Positions 13,401 to 25,400 of a stretch of 64,000 nucleotides of DNA are shown one piece after another; within the stretch, counting starts at the first letter, position 1, and each line of letters begins with the position of its first letter. This DNA comes from Nelumbo lutea (taxonomy: Eukaryota > Streptophyta > Magnoliopsida > Proteales > Nelumbonaceae), in the NCBI GenBank assembly GCA_022828595.1, contig JAKGHH010000002.1:74000383-74064382 (forward strand), given 5' to 3'. Under the pieces are notes generated by a model. That model worked only from the letters and a program-made list of their open reading frames with translations. It had not been told where the DNA came from and ran no database searches. The position numbers and the translations under genes are program-made.

Positions 13401-16400
13401 ACCCCCAATACCTGATAGACCCGGATTACCCATGCTACTTCCATCAAAATTAAGTTTAACAAAATCACTAGGAGGAGGAGTCCAAGAAGGTAAGGATGTG
13501 TCTTTGATTGGAGCTGAACTTGCAATTTCCTTCCAATTTCCGAGCAAATCATCCACTGAAAAGTCTTTAAAAAGAACTAAAGACTTCAGCCAATGAACCG
13601 CTCTGATCTGAATCAGCTCCAAAATTTCTGGCAGTCTTCTTTCCCTATCTGAGAAAATTCTCCTGTTTCTTTCTTCCCAAATGGTCCAGCAAACAGCAGC
13701 CTTGAGACATCTCCACATAACTCTTTCTCTTTTTTTTCGACCAACTAAACAGGGAAGAAGCAAAAAGGCTTTGTACATCTGGTGGAGGAGACCAACTGCG
13801 TCCAAACAAAGATTAACACCACTTCCAAATGTTATTTGTTACAGAGCAGGAAATCAGTAAATGGCAACTAGTCTCACCTTTAGCCTTGCATAGAACATAC
13901 CAGTGGGGAGATAAACAGCTCGTAGGCCTTTTTCTCTGAAGGAGACCACAAGTGTTAACTTTATCCAGGATTGCTTCCCAACAAAAGCTCCCAACCTTTG
14001 GAGGAATCGGTTTGCACCAGACTTCCTTTACCGGAAAAGGCTGCCCTAACGGACCCATTGGATGAACTAAAGCTTTGAAATAAGATGCACAAGAAAAAAT
14101 TCCAAAGGCTGTTAAAGTCCAGACCCTTCTATCTGATTTAGAGGGATCTAAGAAAACACCTTCTAGAATATTGAGAAGAGACAAAGTACTATTCAGTTCT
14201 GACTCCCTAACTGCTCTTCTAAGACCCAAGTTCCACTCAAAACCTGAGGAAGCTTGTGAGGGCACCAAGAAACTGAATATAGGCATATTTTTCAGATTAG
14301 ACAAGGCAAACAGAGAAAGGAACTGATCCTTCAAAGGAGAATCCCCAACCCAAACTAATTCCCAAAATTTAATGAGGTTACCGGAGTGCAAATCGTACCT
14401 CGTCCATGGAGTGAAGAGAGGCAAGGAAGCTTGAATAGCTTTCCAAGGAGAAGCTCTTGTAGTCCTAGCCGAGATTCCAACATCCCATCCATTGCTTGCG
14501 AGCCCATGAATTGTATCATCCGCAATTGGACATTTGCTCAAACAGTTGTATGCTAAATTTCAAATTCCTAAACCATTTGCAATCACCTTCTTCACAAAAG
14601 AGGATTGTATCATCCGCAAATTGTAGATGAGTTAGGGGAACCCCATCCTTGCCAACTCTCCAACCTTTTATTAGATTCCTCGAGTCCGTTCTAGAGACTA
14701 GTCTTCCCAAAACATCTGCTATCAAAGTAAACAAAATTGGAGATAGGGGATCTCCTTGCCTTAAACCTCTTTGTTTGCTGGAACACAGCAGTCGAAGAAG
14801 AAGAGAAGAAGAAGAGGAGAAAGTTTGAGAATGGCGGCTCTAAACCTTTCAGCCGACCCTACTATCTTATATATATGTTTATCACATAGTGTTACATAAA
14901 TGGACTAGAATGCCCCTGATTAGTGATGGGACACCTAGACAAATAAAACATTAAACAAGTTTAGGCCCAATAGCTAAGGCCCAATAACTAATGACTTAAG
15001 ACCCAACAATGACTAACATATACATTAAATCAGCCGAACCAACACTCCCCCTCAAGCTAAGCATGGATGTCAGTCATGTTTAGCTTGCCAAGTAAGTCCA
15101 AGTCCTTTTGTTAGCACATCTGCAATCTGCATCTTAGAAGGAGTATAAGGAATGCAGAGTTCCCCTGAGACTATTCTTTCTCTAACGAAGTGTCGGTCAA
15201 TCTCAATATGTTTCGTCCTATCATGTTGCACTGGGTTATTTGCAGTGTTGACGGCAGCCTTGTTGTCACGGTACAACCTGAGAGGACACTCGATCTTTAT
15301 CCCGAGCTCACTAAGAAGGGTCCTAAGCCACAGAAGTTCAGCAACACCATGAGCCATAGCTCGATATTCAGCCTCTGCACTTGATCTAGCAACCACATTC
15401 TGCTTTTTACTCTGCCATGTAATCAGATTCCCTCCAACAAACGTGCAATACCCAGAAGTTTTCTTGTCCCCAATAGAACCGGCCCAATCTGCATCAATAT
15501 ACGCTTCAATTTCAATTTTATTGTGTTTTTTGAGCAGAATTCCTTTTCCTGGGCAAGTCTTCAAGTACCTAAGAGTCATTTCCATTGCTCTCATATGAGG
15601 GATCTTTGGAGAGTGCATGAACTGGCTGACAACATGTACAACATAAGCAATATCTGGTCGAGTGAGAGACAGATATATCAACTTTCCTACCAGCTTTTGG
15701 TATCTCTCTTTATCAAGGTAGTCCTCTCCTACTGATTCCTGTAGACCATGGTCTGTTCTATTGGAGTATCTGTTGGCCTACACCCCATCATACCTGTCTC
15801 TTCTAGGAGGTCAAGGACATACTTCCGCTGACATATATAGATGCCCTCTTTTGACCTAGCAAGTTCAATCCCAAGGAAGTATCTCAGATAGCCCAAGTCT
15901 TTGATCTCAAACTCAGAAGCCAGGAACTCCTTTAATCTTTTTATCTCTTCCAGATCAACCCCAGTAATCACCATATCATCCACATAGACAATGAGTGCTG
16001 TAAGTTTGCTATTTTGTTTCCTTATGAACAAGGTATGATCTGCCCCACTTTGAGTGTACCCCACTTTCGTCATAGCCCCACAAAGCTTCTCAAACCAAGC
16101 CCGAGGAGACTGCTTAAGACCATATAATGCTTTCCTCAATTTACACACTTTGCTATAAAAAACATAGCCTGGTGGAGGATCCATGAATTCCTCTTCATGT
16201 AGATCGCCATTTAGGAAATCATTCTTCACATCCAATTGATGTAGCTCCCATGAGAAGTTTGTAGCTAATGACAATAAAACTCGGATTGTGTTGAGCTTCG
16301 CTACTGGAGCAAAGGTTTCTTTGTAGTCAATCCCTTCCTTTTGAGTAAACCCCTTTGCCACAAGTCTGGCCTTGTACCTTTCAATGGACCTGTCCTCCCT

Positions 16401-19400
16401 ATGCTTTACAGTGAACACCCACTTGCATCCGACAGTGCTCTTCCCTTCTGGTAGATCCACTAATTCCCAAGTCCTTGCTTTCATTAAGGCTTTCATTTAT
16501 TCATTCATAGCCTCTTTCCATCTTGGGTTAGACATTGCCTCTGAGTACCTAGTAGGGACATGCACGGAGGAGAGAGCAGACACAAAGGAATAATAATGAA
16601 GAGATAAACGTGAGTAAGAAACAAATTCAGCAATGGGATGTCGGATAGTACAAGAACGGGTAGACTTACGAAGAGCAATAGGGAGATCCAAATCAGAAGT
16701 ATGTGATAAGATTACTTGGAGTTGTTGAGACAGGTTGATCCGAGTCTGATTGGTTGCTGCCATGAGTTAGAGGGCCCTTTTTCCTTCTGTTGTAGGTGAT
16801 TCTTATATCTTTTTGTTGCTTACTGGAGTCCTCAGTAATATTTGCAGCATCAAGAGTGGTAACAGGCACAATGGGAGCTTCACTAGGTTCACTTGGGATG
16901 CTACAACTAGGAGGATCAGGAGGAGAAGATGGAAGGCCCGGGGCAGAAAGAGGCACAAAAAAGGAGGGGGAAGAAGAATCTTCTTCCATCCCACTAGTCT
17001 CCCCCTGAAGCGGATTCTGGGAAGAAAGAAAATAGGATTGAGACTCAAAAAATACCACATCTTTTGTGACGTATTTCTTCTTGGTGACGGGATCATAGCA
17101 CTTGTAACCCTTCTGTGTAGGAGAGTACCCTAGAAAGATTCCTTTCGTAGCCCTAGGATCCAGCTTGGTCTTCTTTGGATCCTTTACATGTATAAAACAT
17201 ACACAATCAAAGACTCTAGGTGGAAGAGGAAAATCTGAAAGATTAGGACAGAGGACCGAGAAAGGAGTTTTCATACCCAACACCTTGGATGGCATCCGAT
17301 TTATCAGATATGATGTGGTAAGGACTGTTTGAGACTAGTAGTGCTTGGGAACCTTGTGCTGAAATAGTAAGGCTCAAGCAGTCTCCAATAGGTGTCTATT
17401 CTTGCACTAAGCAACCCCATTCTGTTGAGGGGTACTAGCACAAGATGACTGATGTAGCATGCCAACATCCTCCATGAACAGGTTCAAGGATCTTTCAAAA
17501 TTTTCAGTAGCATTGTCTGACCGGAATTGCTTAATCTTCTTGTCAAATTGTGTTTCAATCATTTTACAAAATGCCATGGTTATCCGTGGCATTTCATCAC
17601 ATCCTTTTAACAAGTAGATCCATGTGCATTGTGAGTAGTGATCAATAAAACTGATAAAGTAACGAAAGCCATCAACAGAAACAAGAGGTGAAGGGTCCCA
17701 AACATCAGAATGAACCAAATCAAAAGGAGCTTGAATTTCATTACTAGAAACTGGATAAACAGTTCTACATTGTTTTGACAACTGACACACTTCACAAACT
17801 AAACTTTGACTTGAAATACCCTTGAATAATTCAGGAAACAACCCTTCTAATGATGAAAAAGGTAAATGACCTAGCCTAGCATGCCACAAATGTAACCTAG
17901 CTATTGACTCCACATTATTCTGACTACTAGCAGCAGATGTCTATAAGGCCGAACTGATGTCTGCATCAAAATAGTAGAGACCTCATACTCATGACAAAAG
18001 GTTATGCTTCAGTTCAAATTCTAACTATTGCTCCCAATTGTTCTCTTCATCAATCTGTCCTGAAAGACACAATGAGTAGGAAAAAAGGTTATGCTATAGT
18101 TCAAATTCTTGGTAAGCTTTGAAATAGATAAGAGTTGGAAGTAAGATTGGGAACATGCAGAATAGATTTAAGAGAGAGGTTCTTGCTTAGGTCAACCACC
18201 CCTTTCCCAGAGATGGTGGAGAGAGAACCGTCAGGAACTCTCATCTTTTCTTGACCAGACAATAAGTGATAGGAAGAAAATAAAGAGGACATATGTGTCA
18301 TGTGGTTAGTTGCACCGGAATTAATAATCCAAGAAGTAGAGTCAATAGAACTAGTTGCACTAAAAGCAGAGACAATACCTGATCTGGAAAGGGAGGTGGA
18401 AGCAAGAGAATTAGTCCTTAGATGGGTTAAAGCCCAGGACTTCTACCTCATCAGAAGTGAAACCCAAGGACCTGGATACAGAGGAATTAGCAGTCTGTCC
18501 CATGGGACAAGAAGCAACTATTGATGTGTTCTTTGTGCTATCACCACTGTGACTAGTAACAAGGTTCCCACTTGTTGCTTGACCCTTCTAGTGTTTCTTG
18601 TCTTTCGTCAAGGCAGCTGGTTTCAGATGAGGATAAAGAACCCAACTCGTCTCTTTTACATGCCTTTCACCTCCACAATGAGTGCACTTAAGATGCCTCT
18701 TGTCTGAATACTTGTTCCCCTTTTGATTTGAAGAAATCAGGGCTGAATGTTCAACAGGCTGTTCAGCTGGTTGTATTTGAGTGTCAACTTGCATCTCTTT
18801 CCTCCTAACCTCTTCATTCCTTACTAGATAATAAACATGATGTAAATCTGGCATTTCATCCCTTCCCAAATTTGAGACCTTATGCTCTCATACATTGGGT
18901 CTAAACCAGCCAAGAACTTAAAGGATCTACCCTCTTCAATTTGTTTATCACGCCTCTCCTTGTCTTTGGCATTCTTCCAATCACGAATAAGGTGGTGATC
19001 AAGCTCTTCCCACAGTTCTAGGGTTGCAAAATACATTGCAACTGTCATATCTCCTTGTCTCAAGGCAGCAATTTCTTGGTTTAGCCTATAAATTCTAGCA
19101 TTGTTCTTTCTCTGTCCATAAGTTTTAGACACTTTCTCCCAAATCTTAGCAGCAGTGGATAAGTGTTGAACAGTCCTGGCTACTCTTGGACTGTTACGAG
19201 TCATTGAAGCAAACATCCAGGACACAACAGTAGCATTCTCCTTACGCCAAACTGCGTACTCCACACTACCCACTTCAGGTTCCTTCTTCTGCCCATCTAA
19301 ATAACCCGTGAGTTCCCGGGAAGTAATGAAGAGCATGGCAGAAACAGACCATTCTCTGAAATTATATTCATCCAACAACACACTGGTGATCTGCAAGCTG

Positions 19401-22400
19401 TGCAGATTTGGATTCTCCAGATTAGGAGACCTCCCACCAGATCTATTATCCCTAGAAGACATTTCCCCCGATATTGAAGACATCTCCTCCCTCTTACAAT
19501 GATCACGATTGCAAACTCAGTACAAAGAATATTGTTTCAGACTTACCGAGGTTGTTACAGTCTTGAGAACTCGTAACAGATCTGAAACCAAGAGCAACCC
19601 ACCACTGCACTGTGCTGACTTCTGTTGGGCTTTGACTTCTGCTGTCGTAGACTGTAATCACCCCTACAACCTGTACTAGGACTGCTGAAATCAGTCCTAC
19701 CACCTAGATCTGTTCCACACAGATCTCTCTTAGCAGCCGAATGGCTACTACCTGCTGTAAGGAGTCTAGTAGGGCATCAGCTTCTGGGACAAACTCCCCT
19801 TGGGCCCTACAACCAAGGGAAACCCTAGATACAGATCTTGCTGTGTTCTACGGTCAACCCTAGGGTTTCTTCACAGCGACCAAGATAGAGAAGAAAAAAG
19901 AAGAAATAGATAAGAGTAGAAAAGGTGGCGACGTCTGTAACCAGGAGATGGATTAATGCTCTGATACCATGTTTGCTGGAACACAGCAGCCAAAGAAGAA
20001 GAGAAGAAGAAGAGGAGAAAGTTTGAGAATGGCGGCTCTAAACCTTTCAGCCGACCCTACTATCTTATATATATGTTTATCACATAGTGTTACATAAATG
20101 GACTAGAATGCCCCTGATTAGTGATGGGACACCTAGACAAATAAAACATTAAACAAGTTTAGGCCCAATAACTAATGACTTAAGACCCAACAATGATTAA
20201 CATATACATTAAATCAGCCGAACCAACACTCTTAGAGCTGGGAAGAAATCCACCACTGTCCCATTCATCAAAATAGAGTAATGACAAGTCCTAACACACC
20301 CCAACACCCACTTACACCATCTCTCTCTAAACCCATAGCTTAGCATTACCTGAAGCAAAAATGAGCAATCCACTAAATCATACACCTTTTCTAGGTCCAG
20401 TTTACATGCCACACCTTTCTTTTCCAATCTTTTGAAGTCCTCCACACTTTCATTTGCTATTAGAATTTGGTCAATAATCTGTCTTCCCTTGACAAAAGCT
20501 CCTTGGTTAGGTTCAATGATATTGGGGAGGACTTTCCTGATCCTATAGGCCATCACTTTTGCTATGATCTTATAAAGACTTTTCACCAAACTGATTGGCC
20601 TAAAATCTCTTGGCTGAATGGCTTCACTCTTCTTGAGAATTAAGGCCACAAAGGTGGAGTTCAAGCCAGGATTAATTACACCCCTTCTATAGAATTCCTC
20701 AAATACTCCCATGGTGTCCTCCTTTAGTATATCCCAACAATCCTGGTAGAAGGCCAATGTGAACCCATCTGGACCTGGAGCTTTTGAGCGGTCCATAGAG
20801 AAAACTACCTCTTGGATTTCCTCCAACTCAAATTTTCTTTCTAACCAATGTCTCACCTCAAAATTCAATGTAGGCCATTCAACACCTTCAATCCACACTC
20901 GGATTTAGAGGCTTCTCAAAAATTGACCTAAAATGATTTGCAAAAGCCTCTACTATTTCATTTTGATGAACTAAGGTGGCACCCTCCACCTCTAGCTTGG
21001 AAACGAAAATTTTTCTTCTTCTCCCATTTGCTAGGGCGTGAAAATATTTTGTGTTCCTATCACCCTCATTGATCTGCTTACTCCTTGATTTTTGCTTCCA
21101 GCTAATCTCCTCTTTGATCAAGATATCCTCCAACTGCTTTCTTAAATTCCATCTTAGTTCCCTATCTCTTTTCTCTATACTCCCATCTTCTTCTTTTCGA
21201 CCAATCTCCTCAATTTAGTCCACAATAGTATTCTTCCTCTCCTCTATCCTCCCAAACTCAACCATATTCCATTCCTTAAGTCTCTCTTTCAAGTATTGAA
21301 GCTTCTTATGGAATCTCATTCCTTTCTACTCCACTCTGGGGTTACTCTCCCTCCACCAACCCTTAACCTTTTGAACAAAATCCGGGTGTGTTAGCCACAT
21401 TTTTTCAAACCGGAACTGAGTAGGGCCTGCACTCCTTAGTGTCTCATCACTGATCACTATTGGCCCTTGGTCTGATGTTACCCTTGGGAATGCTCTCAAC
21501 ATCAATCCACCCCAATGTTCTTCCCAATCTAAAGAAAACAAAATTCTGTCCAATTTGGAACAAACTGGGTTAGCTTGGAGGTTGGACCAAGTGAACTTAC
21601 TATGCATTAAAGGGATCTCTTTGAGCTGGAGGGTGTCCACCGAACTATTAAAGCTCCTCATGCTAGTTGTCACCCTTTGTCTAGAATTGTTAATCTCATT
21701 CATGAACCGAATTACATTAAAATCTCCTCCAGTACACCATGGTCCCTCCCACAGCCCTCTAATATCCCCCAATTCTTCCCATAATTTTCTCCTTTCTCAA
21801 TAATCGTTAGTCCCATATACATTCATGAGCACCCATTCAGACCCATCCTCAACTTGTTTAAACTTTACAGAGACTGCAAAATTTCCAATGAGCTCCTCAG
21901 TCCCCTCTAACACCTCATTCTTCCACATGGTAACTATTCCTCCTGACGATCCCCATGACGGAGCAGCTTCCCATCTAATACCCCTAGCCTTCCATATGCT
22001 TCTAGCCCATCTTCTATCAAGGTCTTTTCTTTTCAACTTTTGAATAAGCGCTATATCTGGGTTCAGCTTCCTAATGACCTCTCTCACTGTTGCGCTTTTT
22101 CTCGCACTTCCTAAACCCCTTACATTCCAGCTAACTATTTTCATTCCAACCTCGCTTAGGAGAGACCCCTTCTAGACCTTTCTACTTATGCCCTTTTCTT
22201 CTTTCCCCTCTTCCCCCTAGAGTTTTGTCCCCCTCAACATCTCTCCTCAGTCTCTTCACTTCCGTTAACTTTCGCTTCCGAACCTTACTTTTCTCCTTCT
22301 GTTTCTGTAAGAAGACTTTCAAACCGTTGGGGTCCTTGAGTTTACAACCTAGTTTCCCCACAAAATCCGCCACCAAATCCTTCATATTCCTTCTTTTTTC

Positions 22401-25400
22401 CCCTTCGGAACCATTCTTGGTTGGGGTCGGTACTTTTTCTTTATCCCTGTTTGTTTCTGCCTCTTTTAAAACCTCCCTTTCAAAGTCGTCCAAAAAACTC
22501 ATAATGATCTCCCAGATTCTTTTCTCTCTCTCTTCTTGTTCTTCTAAGTCTTCACCTCTTTTAGTTCCCTTCACTACCCTTCTCCTTGAGCACTCCGCAC
22601 TATGTTTCTCATAGGCTCTCGGCTTTGTGTCTGAAAGGAATCTGGCACCAAGGACACAGAGCAAACATCAGTACTAAAAACCGAATTGACAGGGTTACCT
22701 GAGTTGTGATTTTGAGGAGGAACTGGTATTTGATGGGAACAGACTAGCAGCCTTCCAGCTTTAGAAGAGAGGTGTTCAACTATCCCTCTATTTTGAGTTC
22801 TAGTTGATAATAAACCCGGCCACTTGTCAACACCTTGATCCCTTCCCACGACTTGTTTATCCCGAACTGGTACATTCTCCTCTTGCCTCAGCCTGAATTG
22901 ATTCCTTACTAAAAACCTGTTGTGGAATATTTGGTAGAGGTGTTTCTGTGTCTAGATTTTGATTAGCCTCCCCTGCCATCATGGAGTGCATATTCTCTTC
23001 TTCTGGAACTGGTCTAACATCTGAAGCTGGAACTGATACATTCCTTCCTCTGTCATCAGCTTCATGAAACAGCAACTGAAATAACGATGCCTCAACTTCT
23101 TGGTTCTGAACTTCTGCTTCCCCTGAACTCTCCAGACTACAATCATCATCTGATTCATCCTCACCCTCTTCCACATCTTCTACGCAGTTCACACAACCTT
23201 CATCTTCCTCCTCTCTTTCGTCTGCATGGTGCCTTTCATACCTAGGTCTTTGTCCTCACTGGACGAAGAGGTCGCACTGACACCAGGGATCTCCTTTTGA
23301 GAATACCAATGTAAGGGCTCCTTCTGCGAACCTGAAGCTACAATCCGTGGTGGAACTTGATCGCAGTGCCCTGAGGAAGACGATGATAGATCCTTGGAAC
23401 TGTCTATAGGCTTCTTCCCCATAACTCGACCCATGTGAGAAATTAAGTTATCATGTGATTCGGTTTTTTCCTGGCTCAGCCCAACCAATGTATTGGGTCG
23501 GTCTAACAATAAGGCACTTGTAACCTGGGCCAGCTCGGACCTTAGACAGCTGCTTCGCATAATCTTCGCCATGTCAACATAAGTGGCTTTCCCCCTTTTG
23601 ACTTCCTTTAGTTTAAACCGAATTGAATTAATTTCCAAATCGGGTTTAAATGCTTTTTGATTTTTTGATTTTGGCTGTTGAGATGTCTTAGAGAGGACAT
23701 GTACTCCAAACATCCACATCATCGTCTTCAAGCTTGGCTCCCTCCTCCCACCAGGACACTTCGACTTCTGAAAGTACCCAAGCTCTGTTCCACATCCCAT
23801 CTGAGAGGATGTTGATCGATCAAGGCACTTCATCAGGCTTCAGTCCTGCGATTTTGATTTTTGCAGGAGATAAGACTGACAAATTGCAATCCACCATCGC
23901 TCCTCCCAACGCTTAAACTATTTGCTCGATGGACTTTTCGTTCAAGAGGTGAAACGGAAGTCCCACAAGTTTAATAAAAAAGCTTCCTCCTGAGACGAAT
24001 TTTTCATTGCACAGAGGGGTCCAGTTTTGTATTTGGATTAATCACTTGCCTGAAGCTATGGTTGTGAACCCCACCTTTCTGTTTCCAATTTCTAAGATAG
24101 CTTTTCTATTTTCGAATGGGATAATTGTTGCAGAATCTTCCACTCCTAGTTTCTCCACAACTAAGTCACAAATTCTTCTCCAATCTGGTTTTTCTTCCTT
24201 CACTGTTACCACCAATCGATTTTCCCAATCCCCCCTATCTACTGGCACCAACAGTTTTCGAACTGATTTTTGCCAGTGTAATGGCATAGTGTCAGGTTTC
24301 TGCAACTGGCACTGTGATAATCCGACCCCCTTCTCCTCGCTCCTTGTTTCCATTCTCCCCTCAGACTCTTTCTGCCCTTTACTCCCTCCAAGTCCTCCAT
24401 TGATAACGACAGGGCATGCTTTGTCGGACTCAATCAAGAAAAGCTGTAACTTCTCGGTTGAAGTCCTCCACCCTATTTGCTTTTTTCCCTCCGTCACACA
24501 GACGCTCTGTTTTCTATTTGCATCGAAAGATTCCAAAATAGTAATATACCATCCTTTCAAGTTCCTTTTTATTTCTGCTTTGTATTTTTTCTCATCGACT
24601 ATCATAGTGTTCTTCCACCCATCTTTCTTTAGGGAGAAAATCACACCATCTACGAAGCCTTTAAGCCAGAGTACTGTCTCCTCTGCCAAAACGATCATAG
24701 ATCTTCCTTCTCTAATCTTCAAGATATTCTTACCTGCCAACCTCCCTTGTTCAAACAGCAACACTTTCGCTTCAATGGCAACCTCGGTTCTCCAATGCTT
24801 TATCTTCTGAAACTCTTCCATTGCTCAATCCTTGGATGTCTGAACATCCTTAACAAAGAATTTCCATTTTCATTAATTCTAGAGAGGAAATACATATAAA
24901 GCTAAGTATCACTTCCCAATATTAATATCTTGTCAAATTTAATTAAACTTCTAATATATACAGATTTTTTATAGCATTATATGTTACAACATAGCATTTT
25001 AAATAATTCATCAAAAAAAAACATAGCATTTTAAATATTTTAATTGTTGTATATAAAGTATATTCTAGAGGTGTCAATGCAATATATGATGTCATATCAG
25101 GTAAGTGTTGTGACTGATACCAGTATGCTTGGCATGTACAGGTATCTAGGTATCATAGGCTAGAAAACCGGTAAAAGTAGGAAGGAAAAATGTAGCAGCA
25201 AACTTGGCTCATGAGAGGAAAAGTGGAAAACATTAGTCTTGTGATGTTCATAGCAATGATTTAACTTTACATTAGATTGTTAAGAAAGCCTAGTATATTT
25301 TTCATATGATAGAGGTAGTAACATGAATATATCTATATATACATTATACACAGACATAATGTTAATAGCTTATTAGAATCTACCATCTTGTGCATATCAC

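Larger units (their letters stand above)
14772..20228 (-). mobile_element. Complete Ty1/copia retrotransposon (copia-4) nested in L1-A
   Basis: 5,457 bp with two LTRs, 5-bp TSD, primer-binding site, polypurine tract, and gag, protease, integrase, RT and RNase H in copia order on the minus strand. By eye the LTRs differ by three substitutions and one 14-bp indel, so insertion is recent compared with the other elements. The coding region is broken by several frameshifts and stops, so it is not autonomous now. It lies in the L1-A reverse transcriptase between the [10 protein letters not shown] and GLRQGDP segments. Confidence 0.93.
12949..24896 (-). mobile_element. Full-length L1 LINE (L1-A), split by copia-4
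   Basis: The minus strand reads a ~75-base 5' UTR, ORF1 (24821 to ~22182), ORF2 (endonuclease 22144, reverse transcriptase, zf-RVT, RNase H to 13038), a 3' UTR and a short poly(A) next to the left TSD. Removing copia-4 and one copy of its TSD leaves about 6.5 kb, the usual length of a plant L1. The C-terminal RNase H places it with the plant L1 group that acquired this domain (published for plants by others). Frameshifts in both ORFs, catalytic changes in the endonuclease and an internal deletion make it inactive. Confidence 0.88.

Noticed and set aside
22225..22614. 129-codon frame opposite the L1-A ORF1 C-terminus
   Set aside because: Shadow of the basic ORF1 tail on the other strand; no domain.
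24007..24810. 267-codon + strand frame
   Set aside because: It overlaps ORF1 of L1-A, whose minus-strand frame fits plant L1 ORF1 and begins at the expected distance from the TSD; the + frame is antisense by chance.
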